DNA of 8,475 nucleotides from an uncultured Eubacteriales bacterium (GTDB taxonomy: Bacteria > Bacillota_A > Clostridia > Oscillospirales > Oscillospiraceae), in NCBI GenBank assembly GCA_949739085.1, contig CATIYU010000193.1, positions 1 to 8,475 on the forward strand, read 5' to 3'. Of the stretch, positions 1 through 6,283 are shown piece after piece. The notes under the pieces are model-generated. The model saw nothing but the letters and a program-made list of their open reading frames with translations. It was not told the DNA's origin and did not search any database. A program made the translations under genes and the position numbers. Within the stretch, counting starts at the first letter, position 1; each line of letters begins with the position of its first letter.

Positions 1-210
1 GCTTTCGTTTCTGCCCATATCCCCACCATCGAGGAGGAGGCACGCGCCGAGGCAAATCAGCAGGCCCAGCTTATTTACCAGCAGATTCTTTCTGAAAAGC
101 AAGTCGCTGCGGGAATGTTGTCGGAATCTTCCGGGCCGCTGGCTGGCGGTGGCCCGGCGAGGCATAAACCTCACCGGGCAGACGAAAGGAGTATTCTGCA
201 TGAGCGATAA
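1..210 (+). CDS. C-terminal part of an unidentified protein (5' end outside window)
   Basis: Frame 1 is open from the window edge to a TAA at 208-210, giving 69 residues. The first half is Glu/Ala/Gln-rich and helical in character (for example IEEEARAEANQQAQLIYQQI), with no membrane segment or recognisable motif. The last 25 or so residues are rich in Gly, Pro, Arg and His and look less like a folded domain, so the natural end may have been altered. The stop overlaps the start of the Uma2 gene by 11 bases, which suggests translational coupling in one transcript. I do not recognise the family. The main doubt is whether this frame is truly coding, since only the tail is visible. Confidence 0.45.
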   Translation, partial: AFVSAHIPTIEEEARAEANQQAQLIYQQILSEKQVAAGMLSESSGPLAGGGPARHKPHRADERSILHER

Positions 211-781
211 TCTGGCCTATCGGGACGATTTCCAGGAAAAAATACGGGAAGAGCTGATTGGCGGGGAAGTGTTTCTTATGGCTCCTGCTTCCACCAATCA
301 CGTTCTTGTCTCTGGCAATGTCTACAGTATTTTCGGAAACTATTTGAAAGGGAAAAAATGTGTCCCTTTCATGCACGGGATGAAGGTATTTCTCATGGAA
401 CAGGACCATTTTGTCCCAGATATGATGGTGGTCTGCGACCTGAACAAGATTAAGCCAGACGGTGTCCATGGCGCTCCCGATCTGGTGGTAGAAATTCTTT
501 CCCCTAGCACAATGCGCAATGATAGGACCCGTAAAAAAGAAGTCTACGCAAAGTGCGGCGTTCGGGAATACTGGATTATCAGCCCGGGTGATAAGGCGGT
601 TGAACAGTACCTTTTACGGGATGGGGATTTGGTTCTAAACTCTATTTACGTCCTGCCTCCTGAGTGGATGCCTGCCAGAATGACTGAAAAAGAGCGTGCT
701 GAGGTTGTCACACGTTTTAAGTGCAGCTTATATGACGACCTGGACATCCGTCTGGAGGACGTTTTCTACCGCACGTTCTGA
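200..781 (+). CDS. Uma2-family (DUF820) restriction-endonuclease-fold protein
   Basis: This 193-residue protein has the length and motif order of the Uma2/DUF820 family, which carries a PD-(D/E)XK nuclease fold. An amphipathic N-terminal part with HVLVSGNVYSIFGNYL (residues 34-49) is followed by VPDMMVVCD (72-80), then GAPDLVVEILSPST (91-104), then RKKEVYAKCGVREYWIISP (111-129). Asp74, Glu98 and Lys112 or Lys113 are the likely metal-binding and catalytic positions, so the active site seems intact. The substrate and biological role of this family are not established, although it is common in cyanobacteria and in mobile regions of other bacteria. I chose the ATG at 200 because AAAGGAG at 185-191 sits eight bases upstream. 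A GTG at 149 in the same frame has no such site. The gene overlaps the preceding reading frame and lies just before recombinase debris, so horizontal acquisition is plausible. Confidence 0.85.
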   Translation: MSDNLAYRDDFQEKIREELIGGEVFLMAPASTNHVLVSGNVYSIFGNYLKGKKCVPFMHGMKVFLMEQDHFVPDMMVVCDLNKIKPDGVHGAPDLVVEILSPSTMRNDRTRKKEVYAKCGVREYWIISPGDKAVEQYLLRDGDLVLNSIYVLPPEWMPARMTEKERAEVVTRFKCSLYDDLDIRLEDVFYRTF

Positions 782-889
782 AAACAAAAAATCCGCCCCT
801 AGTGTTGGCGCACCCGGGACAGGAGGAATGAGTTTCCGGGACAGGCCCGTATACTTCACTCAAGACAAAGTGATCATACACCTGCCCCC

Positions 890-909
890 GGTTGATTGCA
901 ACCTTTTTT
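890..909 (+). terminator. Weak intrinsic terminator-like hairpin after the Uma2 gene
   Basis: GGTTG at 890-894 pairs with CAACC at 899-903 around a four-base loop, and six T residues follow at 904-909. The stem is only five base pairs, so termination would be inefficient. It lies about 110 bases past the Uma2 stop and 20 bases before the recombinase remnant. The rest of 782-929 contains a 10-base direct repeat (CCGGGACAGG at 814-823 and 836-845) and nothing else I can assign. Confidence 0.35.
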
Positions 910-929
910 GAAGTGCGGGTGTTTTCTTT

Positions 930-1313
930 ATGGGAAAAAATGAGGCGGCCCTGCTGCGCGTTGATCTCTATATCCGTGTCAGCGGCCAGGAGCAGGATAT
1001 CAAGGGCCTCTCCCCGGAGGCACAGCAGGAGGATTTGGAGGAGTACGTTAGGGAACGGGGCCGGGTGACCGCCGGCGTCTACATCGACGCGGCGAAGGCG
1101 GCCCGGAAGCGGCTGGGCAAACGCACCAACTTCCTGCGGATGCTGGAGGACGTGAAGCAGGACAAGGTAGACCTGATCCTGTTTACCCGCCTTGACCGCT
1201 GGTTTCGTTCCGTGGCCGACTATTATAAGGTTATGGAGATTTTAGACGCTTATAGCTGCGGCTAGCTTACCACCCATGAGCAATACGATACCACCACAGC
1301 GGACGGGCGGCTG
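930..1313 (+). pseudogene. Large serine recombinase, N-terminal catalytic domain remnant
   Basis: The frame from the ATG at 930 to a TAG at 1263-1265 gives 111 residues that match the resolvase domain of large serine recombinases. LYIRVSGQEQ contains the nucleophile position Ser18, followed by IKGLSPEAQQEDLEEY. RLDRWFRSVADYYKVMEIL (from Arg87) carries the conserved arginines. An intact member is roughly 450-550 residues. Reading through the TAG in the same frame gives THEQYDTTTADGRL (1275-1313), the segment that normally follows the catalytic helix, so the stop is an inactivating mutation. After 1313 homology is lost and resumes in another frame as a coiled-coil fragment. There is no clear ribosome site before 930. 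These enzymes integrate and excise conjugative or mobilisable elements, so this is most likely a dead integrase. A translated 111-residue product could still fold as a resolvase domain but would lack DNA-binding domains. Confidence 0.88.
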
Positions 1314-1315
1314 TC

Positions 1316-1390
1316 CGCCGCAAACTGTCCCGCCTGAAAGATCTGTATGTGAATGAGATGATTGCAAAGGAGAACGATAAAAAATGTTAA
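1316..1390 (+). pseudogene. Large serine recombinase, C-terminal coiled-coil remnant
   Basis: In the frame beginning at 1316, which differs from that of the N-terminal piece, the sequence reads RRKLSRLKDLYVNEMI and then a Lys-rich tail ending at TAA 1388-1390. This resembles the 'LKDLYVNDLID' coiled-coil stretch found late in large serine recombinases. Together with the upstream piece it shows an internal deletion of most of the recombinase and zinc-ribbon domains, plus a frame change. The junction, about 1313-1316, lies in a small inverted repeat (GGCGG 1306-1310, CCGCC 1315-1319). The assignment rests on a short motif, so it is an inference, strengthened by its position. Confidence 0.7.
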
Positions 1391-1743
1391 GTCCCAAAGA
1401 AATCGTAAACAAATGGGTGGACGCTTTTAATGCAGGCGATGTCGACTCGATTGTCCGCCTGTATGACACTGACGCAACGAACCATCAGGTTGCAAATGAG
1501 CCTGTTACAGGGATTGAAGCAATCAGAGAAATGTTTACAACCGAGTTTTCCACTGCGAAAATGGTTTGTATTGTTGAGAATATTTTTGAAGACGGGCAGT
1601 GGGCGGTCTTGGAGTGGCGCAATCCGGTTGGGCTGCGTGGCTGCGGATTTTTTCATGTTGTGAATGGAAAAATCCTATTTCAATGCGGATATTGGGATAA
1701 ACTTTCTTTTTTAAAGCAACACAATCTCCCTCTGGAATCGTAA
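1384..1743 (+). CDS. SnoaL-like / NTF2-like small protein
   Basis: This 119-residue protein has the size and pattern of the SnoaL-like (NTF2-fold) superfamily. An N-terminal helix, SPKEIVNKWVDAFNAGDVDSI, is followed by VRLYDTDATNHQ, then the GIEAIREMFTTEF helix, and then curved beta strands (WAVLEWRNPVGLRGCGFFHVVNGKI) ending in CGYWDKLSFLKQH. The fold forms a cone-shaped pocket that binds small hydrophobic ligands or catalyses diverse reactions, so no substrate can be named. The start is supported by AAAGGAG at 1366-1372, eleven bases upstream. That site lies inside the recombinase remnant, and the start codon overlaps the remnant's last codons. Base composition is visibly more AT-rich than the genes from 1816 onward, consistent with acquired DNA. 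No promoter is evident directly upstream. Confidence 0.82.
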   Translation: MLSPKEIVNKWVDAFNAGDVDSIVRLYDTDATNHQVANEPVTGIEAIREMFTTEFSTAKMVCIVENIFEDGQWAVLEWRNPVGLRGCGFFHVVNGKILFQCGYWDKLSFLKQHNLPLES

Positions 1744-1758
1744 TATAGCTTCCAGTTG

Positions 1759-1795
1759 AGCGGGGGGCCGCCTGTACAGGCAGCCCCCCGCTTTG
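1759..1795 (+). terminator. Strong intrinsic terminator between convergent genes
   Basis: AGCGGGGGGC at 1759-1768 pairs perfectly with GCCCCCCGCT at 1783-1792. The interior GCCTGTACAGGC (1770-1781) is itself self-complementary, extending the hairpin past one mismatch. A short T-rich TTTGT follows on the plus strand. The minus-strand gene ends 24 bases away at 1816, so the structure may serve both transcripts, though there is no T run on the minus-strand side. Confidence 0.75.
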
Positions 1796-1815
1796 TGCGT
1801 CATAAGGAGCATTTT

Positions 1816-2871
1816 TCAGCCTTCAGCCTGTTCCAAATAGTCCTCTGCGGCCAACAGGACCTCCTCGTCCGTGGCGTAGGTGACCCGCCCGCAGGCTTCC
1901 AGGAAGGCGAACCAGCCAATCTCCGAAATCTCCGTCTCTTGGGCGTGTTCCGCGCCGCCCACGGGGGTGGCGGTGAAAAAGATGACGTCCTTGATCACCC
2001 CGGGCTTAGGGTAGTAGGTCACTTGGCGGCGGAAGGCGGTGCTGACAGCGGCCTCCAGGCCGGTCTCCTCCCAAATTTCCCGCCGGGCGGTCTCCTCCTC
2101 GGTCTCAGAGCCCTCTACGTGGCCCTTTGGAAAACCCCAGTGTCCGCCGTTGTGCCGGGCAAGGAGGTACTCCCGGCGGCCATCCCGCCGCCTCCAGACC
2201 ACCGCGCCGCAGGACTTCTCCTCCCGGGCCTTCTGGAACAGCCCGCCGCTGCCCCAGGTCCACTGTCCACCGTGAGCCCCCAGCTCGAAGTGGAGCTTTG
2301 CGATGCCCAGGTCCACCAGGGCGAAGGGCCTCTGGTCCAGGGCTTCCGCCTGGGCCGTACCGTCGGGCAGGAGGGAGAAGCGCCAGTTCTGGCGGTTCAT
2401 GGCGGAGGGCGCCTGTGCCGCCGCCTCCAGACCACCGCGAAACCACGCCGGAGCGCTGGCGGCGTCCGGGGACAGCGGCGTATTGTGCCGGGCCGCCGGG
2501 GCCCCGTGGTCCGGCGCGCAGCCCAGGGCCACTGCACACACCAGCCGCACCCCCGGCTCCAGACTGCCCTGCTGACTGCCCAACCAGCAGGACCCCAGCC
2601 CCATGGCGGCGGCGGTAAGCACCAGCTTCTCCCCGAAATAGCCGCACTTCTCCTCCAGATGCGCTTCCTCCTCCGGCCCGGCCAGGAGCAGATATCCCTG
2701 CATGTTTTCCAGCCAGCCTGCGTCCTCCCATCTCAGTTCCAGACGCAGTCCGGACCGCCGGGCGCACTGCTCCGCCACCTTTTCCAGCCGACCCCGCCGG
2801 ACCGGATCTACCGGCTCCGGCCGGAACCAGCGGATGGAGCTCCTCTTAAAAACAGCCTCAAACAGTGTCAT
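1816..2871 (-). CDS. Nitroreductase-like domain fused to a Nudix hydrolase
   Basis: The 351-residue product has two parts. Residues 1 to about 210 look like the TM1586-type (PF14512) nitroreductase-like family. The marks are FKRSSIRWFRPEPV (8-21), YFGEKLVLTAAAMGLGSCWLG (start 78), APSAMNRQNWRF (154-165) and FALVDLGIAKLHFELG (183-198), which would bind FMN and use NAD(P)H. Residues about 216-345 are a Nudix domain of the Ap4A-hydrolase-like kind. It begins KSCGAVVW, carries WGFPKGH, and has a perfect Nudix box (Gly250, Glu256, Arg264-Glu265, Glu268-Glu269, Gly271). That chemistry cleaves a nucleoside diphosphate linked to another group, using Mg2+. The start is fixed by AAAGGAGG (plus 2879-2886), seven bases upstream. 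The gene is monocistronic with its own promoter and is probably cytosolic. The fusion hints at a nucleotide or flavin/nicotinamide substrate, but that is inference. Confidence 0.88.
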   Translation of the reverse strand: MTLFEAVFKRSSIRWFRPEPVDPVRRGRLEKVAEQCARRSGLRLELRWEDAGWLENMQGYLLLAGPEEEAHLEEKCGYFGEKLVLTAAAMGLGSCWLGSQQGSLEPGVRLVCAVALGCAPDHGAPAARHNTPLSPDAASAPAWFRGGLEAAAQAPSAMNRQNWRFSLLPDGTAQAEALDQRPFALVDLGIAKLHFELGAHGGQWTWGSGGLFQKAREEKSCGAVVWRRRDGRREYLLARHNGGHWGFPKGHVEGSETEEETARREIWEETGLEAAVSTAFRRQVTYYPKPGVIKDVIFFTATPVGGAEHAQETEISEIGWFAFLEACGRVTYATDEEVLLAAEDYLEQAEG

Positions 2872-2905
2872 TTTGCCGCCTCCTTTATAGGCATTTTTAC
2901 CTTCT

Positions 2906-2933
2906 ATTTTAGGGAAAACGGGGGCGCTGTCAA
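2906..2933 (-). promoter_or_regulatory. Sigma-A promoter for the nitroreductase/Nudix gene
   Basis: On the minus strand TTGACA (2933-2928) is followed after 16 bases by TAAAAT (2911-2906), placing transcription start near 2899, about 28 bases before the start codon. It lies between the symporter terminator and this gene, so the gene is independently transcribed. Confidence 0.72.
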
Positions 2934-2964
2934 GTGGCAGTTTGTTTCTGGCGCAGCCGCGCCG

Positions 2965-3003
2965 AAAAAGCGGCCCAGCCGGCAGAACCGGAGGGCCGCT
3001 TTT
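2965..3003 (-). terminator. Intrinsic terminator of the symporter gene
   Basis: On the minus strand AAAAGCGGCCC pairs with GGGCCGCTTTT (plus 3003-2993 with 2976-2966), an 11-pair stem with an inner CCGG/CCGG pairing, followed by a run of T (plus A2965-2969). It lies 47 bases past the symporter stop. A further GC-rich hairpin occurs between them (3012-3043). Confidence 0.88.
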
Positions 3004-3049
3004 CCATATGACGCGGACCGGGCAGGGTTCGGTCCCGTCCGCGAGGAGC

Positions 3050-4516
3050 TTACTTTCTGAGCCTTCTCTCCCGGTCGAAGTGGTCCTTGGTGGCTTTGGC
3101 TACAACCGGGCTGAGGGCGATGACGCCGATCAGGTTGGGGATGGCCATGAGGCCGTTGAGGGTGTCAGCAATGTTCCAGGCGATATCCAGCTTCATCATG
3201 GCGCCCACGATGACGACCAGGGCGAAGATGACCTGATACACCTTCACGGCCTTGTGGCCGAAGAGGAACTCAAAGCAGCGGGAGCCGTAGAGTCCCCAGG
3301 TCAGGACGGTAGAGATGGCGAACAGGGTCAGGCAGATGGCCACCACCACGGCGGGGATGGGTCCGCCGAACACGGACTTGAAACCGGCGATGGTGAGGCT
3401 GGCGCCCTGGTCGGTACCGTAGGGGACCTCGTTGACGCCCACGCCCAGCAGGACCACCAGAGAGGTCATGGTACAAACCACGATGGTGTCCATGAAGACC
3501 TCGAACACACCGTAGATGCCCTGGGCCACGGGGTCGTCCACGTCGGCAGCGGCGTGGGCGATGGGGGCGGAACCGAGACCGGCCTCGTTGGAGAAGATGC
3601 CGCGGCCCACGCCCTTAGTAATCGCGGTTTCAATGGTCGCGCCGACAGCGCCGCCAGCCACCGCCTGGGGCTTGAACGCGCCCACGAAGATGGCGCCGAA
3701 CGCGGCGGGAACCTCAGTGATGTTGAAAACAATCACGATGAGGGAGGCAACCACATAGATAATGGCCATCACGGGCACCAGCAGAGCGCACACGTCGCCA
3801 ATCCGCTGAATGCCGCCCACCAGAACGATGAACACCACAATGGCGCAGATAATGCCCACCACCAGGGCGATAATCTTCTGCTGGTCCTCAGTGGTGGCGA
3901 AGAAGCCGCCGATGGCCTCGTTGACGGTACCAGCGATGGTGTTGACCTGGGTGAGGTTGCCGATGCCGAAGGAGGCGAGGCCGCCAAACAGAGCGAAGAT
4001 AACAGCCAGCCACTTCCAGTTCTTACCCAGACCGTTTCTAATATAGTACATGGGGCCGCCGACCCACTCGCCCACCTCGTTGCGCTCGCGGTATTTGACG
4101 GACAGAGTGACCTCGGAGTACTTGGTACACATACCTACCAGGGCGGAAATCCACATCCAGAACACGGCCCCGGGGCCGCCGATGGCGATAGCGCCGGAGA
4201 CGCCGGCGATGTTGCCGGTACCGATGGACGCCGCCAGGGCGGTACACATGGCCTTAAAGGGGGAGACCGCGCCGGCCTTGGACTTGCCCTCGGACTTCTT
4301 CAGGGCCTTGCCCAGGGTGTTCTTCATAATATAGCCCAGCTTGGTGAACTGCGGGAACTTGCACAGGACGCTCAGCAGCACGCCCGCGCCCAAAATCAGC
4401 ACCATGGCCGGGATTCCCCAGACGATGTCGTTGATGGTACGCTCAATGCCGTCCGCGCCCAGCAGGCCGCCTACGCGCACGCCTTCCGCATTCAGAGTGC
4501 CTAGTAACCAATCCAT
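3050..4516 (-). CDS. Sodium:alanine/glycine symporter, AGCS family
   Basis: The 488-residue integral membrane protein has the usual length and about eleven hydrophobic segments of the AGCS (AlsT/AgcS, DagA) family, which imports alanine or glycine with Na+. Family signatures are intact: SIGTGNIAGVSGAIAIGGPG (97-116), the WVGGPMYYI motif (151-159), and GRGIFSNEAGLGSAPIAHAA (304-323), which contributes to substrate and sodium binding. The C-terminal tail is short and basic (DRERRLRK). I chose the ATG at 4516 because GAAAGGAG lies nine bases upstream and because longer reading would run into the upstream terminator hairpin. A glycine riboswitch in the leader indicates that glycine is a physiological substrate and that internal glycine controls expression. 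The gene is monocistronic, with a terminator at 2965-3003. Confidence 0.96.
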   Translation of the reverse strand: MDWLLGTLNAEGVRVGGLLGADGIERTINDIVWGIPAMVLILGAGVLLSVLCKFPQFTKLGYIMKNTLGKALKKSEGKSKAGAVSPFKAMCTALAASIGTGNIAGVSGAIAIGGPGAVFWMWISALVGMCTKYSEVTLSVKYRERNEVGEWVGGPMYYIRNGLGKNWKWLAVIFALFGGLASFGIGNLTQVNTIAGTVNEAIGGFFATTEDQQKIIALVVGIICAIVVFIVLVGGIQRIGDVCALLVPVMAIIYVVASLIVIVFNITEVPAAFGAIFVGAFKPQAVAGGAVGATIETAITKGVGRGIFSNEAGLGSAPIAHAAADVDDPVAQGIYGVFEVFMDTIVVCTMTSLVVLLGVGVNEVPYGTDQGASLTIAGFKSVFGGPIPAVVVAICLTLFAISTVLTWGLYGSRCFEFLFGHKAVKVYQVIFALVVIVGAMMKLDIAWNIADTLNGLMAIPNLIGVIALSPVVAKATKDHFDRERRLRK

Positions 4517-4544
4517 AAACTCTCTCCTTTCAAAATCCACACAC

Positions 4545-4582
4545 CAGAAAAGAAACGCAGAGCGCCGTCCCAGCGGCGCTCT
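4545..4582 (-). terminator. Attenuator terminator in the symporter leader
   Basis: On the minus strand AGAGCGCCG pairs with CGGCGCTCT (plus 4582-4574 with 4567-4559), nine perfect pairs around a six-base loop. It is followed by GCG and the T-rich TTTCTTTT. It lies between the glycine aptamers and the ribosome site of the symporter, which is the position expected for a riboswitch expression platform. A second C-run/G-run hairpin (4606-4612 with 4628-4634), with a T6 tract (plus A4586-4591) some distance after it, may be an additional stop or the alternative fold. Confidence 0.8.
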
Positions 4583-4645
4583 CCCAAAAAACATACGGCC
4601 TAGCCCTCCCCCGCCCCTGCACTGCCGGGGGGAGCCAATGCGCGT

Positions 4646-4815
4646 TCTGTCCTTTTGCCTGAGAGATTAACGGGGTCCGGCCGCTTGCACCTTCGGCATC
4701 CGCGTCGCCGCGGAGTTCTCCAGAATTTCGTCCGCCCGCAGTCCCAGCCTTCCGGCACCCGTACGTTTTACGCCTTAGGTGGAGGGGATTTTTCAGGCCC
4801 CTCCTCTCTCCTGCG
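4646..4815 (-). promoter_or_regulatory. Tandem glycine riboswitch
   Basis: Read on the minus strand, the second aptamer (4725-4646) has the conserved blocks TTCTGGAGAA, then TGCCGAAGGTGCAAGC, then ATCTCTCAGGCAAAAGGACA. TTCTG and CAGAA form its closing helix. The preceding linker, GGACGAAATTCTGG, matches the usual link between tandem aptamers. The first aptamer (4815-4727) is more divergent. It starts GGAGAGAGGAGGGG, carries CACCTAAGGCGTAAA where CACCGAAGGAGCAAA is usual, and ends CTGGGACTGCGGGCGGAC in place of the CUCAGG-AAAAGGAC block. Two aptamers are the common arrangement. Upstream of an amino-acid importer, glycine binding would be expected to reduce expression, but the sequence alone does not settle the sign. 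Confidence 0.92.
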
Positions 4816-4844
4816 GACATCCTCCGATATGTAGTTGATGCCTT

Positions 4845-4873
4845 ATTGTAGCACACATCTCCGGCATTTGCAA
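4845..4873 (-). promoter_or_regulatory. Promoter of the riboswitch-symporter transcript
   Basis: On the minus strand TTGCAA (4873-4868), a 17-base spacer and TACAAT (4850-4845) form a sigma-A promoter. The TGC just before the -10 box is an extended -10 element. Transcription would start near 4838, about 25 bases before the first aptamer. Confidence 0.8.
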
Positions 4874-4934
4874 GAAATATTTTCCACTCGGGGCCTCCGG
4901 TTTTGGGCAGGACGCACAAAGGCAAAAAAAGCGC

Positions 4935-4963
4935 TTGACAAATCCGCTCAAATGTTCTATTAT
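4935..4963 (+). promoter_or_regulatory. Promoter of the radical SAM / DUF4130 operon
   Basis: TTGACA (4935-4940), exactly 17 bases, then TATTAT (4958-4963) gives transcription start near 4970, about 33 bases before the start codon. It diverges from the symporter promoter, the two -35 boxes being about 60 bases apart. I see no clear LexA-type or other palindromic operator overlapping it. Confidence 0.85.
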
Positions 4964-5002
4964 TTTATCAAAACAAGCGTTTTCGACAGGAGGGAACAGA
5001 GT

Positions 5003-6271
5003 ATGGATGTGATGGAGAAGCTGACCATATTGACCGGCGCGGCGAAGTACGACGCGGCCTGTACCTCCAGCGGGGCCCAGCGCGCCAGCCGGGCGGGATA
5101 CACCGGCAACACCTCCTCGTCTATCGCCGGGTGCTGCCACAGCTTTTCCGGCGATGGGCGGTGCGTCACCCTCCTGAAGGTGCTGATGACCAACTGCTGC
5201 GTCTACGACTGCAAATACTGCGTCAACCGCTGCTCTAACGACGCCCGCCGGGCGGTCTTTACCCCGGAGGAGCTGGCGGATTTGACCATGCAGTTCTACC
5301 GCCGCAACTACATTGAGGGGCTCTTTTTGTCCTCCGGCGTGCTGGTCAGCCCGGACTACACCATGGAGCGGATGATCCGCTGCCTGGACCTGCTGCGCAA
5401 CCGCTGGCGCTTCAACGGCTATATCCACGCCAAGGCCATCCCGGGCGCCGCCCCGGAGCTGGTGACCCGGCTGGGGATGCTGGCGGACCGGCTGAGCGTG
5501 AACGTGGAGCTGCCCTCGGAACGTGGGCTGGCCACCCTGGCCCCCAACAAAACCCGCAAGGCCATCTTCCGGCCCATGGGCCTCATCAAAAACAGCCTTC
5601 TGGAGAACAAGGAGGCCCTGGCCAAGTACCGGCACGCCCCCCGCTTCGCCCCCGCCGGACAGAGCACCCAAATGATCATCGGGGCTACGCCGGATTCCGA
5701 CCGGCATATTCTCTCCCTCAGCCAGTCCCTCTATGACACATACCGGCTCAAGCGGGTCTTTTATTCCGCCTATGTGCCGGTAGTGGAGAACTCCCTCCTG
5801 CCCTCCACGGACACCAAGCCGCCCCTTCTCCGGGAGCACCGGCTGTACCAGGCGGACTGGCTCCTGCGGTTTTACGGCTTCCGGGCGGAGGAGCTTCTAG
5901 ACGAGGACAACCCCAACTTTAACCCCCTGGTGGACCCCAAGTGCGGCTGGGCCCTGCGGCATCCGGAGTGCTTTCCGGTGGAGGTGAACACCGCCAGCCG
6001 GGAGGAGCTGCTGCGGGTGCCGGGGGTGGGCACGGTGTCGGCCCAGCGGATTCTGTACGCCCGCCGGGCCCGGCGTCTGGAGCATGAGGACCTGAAAAAA
6101 ATAGGGGTCGTGCTGAAAAGGGCCCAGTATTTCATCACCTGCAAGGGGAAAATTCTGGACGGGCTGAAGCTCCAGCAGGACAGCATTCTGCGGAACCTGA
6201 TCGCGGCGGAGCGGGCGGCGCTCCCAACGGCGGAGGTGGAACAGCTGAGTCTGTTCAGCCAGGTGGGATAG
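5003..6271 (+). CDS. Radical SAM putative DNA modification/repair protein (TIGR03916 type)
   Basis: This 422-residue protein carries the radical SAM cluster motif Cys66-x3-Cys70-x2-Cys73 (in NCCVYDCKYC), which binds a 4Fe-4S cluster and cleaves S-adenosylmethionine. The surrounding pattern (GRCVTLLKVLMTNCCVYDCK, FYRRNYIEGLFLSSGV, GYIHAKAIPGA, FAPAGQSTQMIIGAT) fits the TIGR03916 family, a putative DNA repair radical SAM group found beside TIGR03915 proteins. Residues about 327-352 (NTASREELLRVPGVGTVSAQ) form a helix-hairpin-helix DNA-binding element. The last residues contain QLSLF (414-418), a consensus sliding-clamp-binding pentapeptide. The ATG at 5003 follows AGGAGGG (4988-4994) by eight bases and lies just after the promoter. 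A longer frame starting at 4835 would begin upstream of the promoter, so I rejected it. It is the first gene of a four-gene operon. The exact lesion or substrate is unknown. Confidence 0.93.
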   Translation: MDVMEKLTILTGAAKYDAACTSSGAQRASRAGYTGNTSSSIAGCCHSFSGDGRCVTLLKVLMTNCCVYDCKYCVNRCSNDARRAVFTPEELADLTMQFYRRNYIEGLFLSSGVLVSPDYTMERMIRCLDLLRNRWRFNGYIHAKAIPGAAPELVTRLGMLADRLSVNVELPSERGLATLAPNKTRKAIFRPMGLIKNSLLENKEALAKYRHAPRFAPAGQSTQMIIGATPDSDRHILSLSQSLYDTYRLKRVFYSAYVPVVENSLLPSTDTKPPLLREHRLYQADWLLRFYGFRAEELLDEDNPNFNPLVDPKCGWALRHPECFPVEVNTASREELLRVPGVGTVSAQRILYARRARRLEHEDLKKIGVVLKRAQYFITCKGKILDGLKLQQDSILRNLIAAERAALPTAEVEQLSLFSQVG

Positions 6272-6283
6272 GGGGTTATGGGG

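Noticed and set aside
814..845. Direct repeat CCGGGACAGG twice, with starts 22 bases apart
   Set aside because: A 10-base repeat in a G+C-rich genome is weak evidence of an operator or attachment site. A similar string inside the hairpin near 8102 shows that it is not specific.
1756..3060. Plus-strand frame of 434 codons
   Set aside because: It runs through two terminators and a promoter and lies antisense to the nitroreductase/Nudix gene. It has no ribosome site and no recognisable motif.
2942..4504. Long plus-strand frame of about 520 codons rich in His, Asp and Gly
   Set aside because: It is the antisense of the AGCS symporter, whose motifs, ribosome site, promoter and terminator are all on the minus strand. 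The odd composition is what antisense of G+C-rich membrane codons gives.
4835..5002. N-terminal extension of the radical SAM gene by 56 codons
   Set aside because: It would begin upstream of the operon promoter and lacks a ribosome site. The ATG at 5003 has a strong one.
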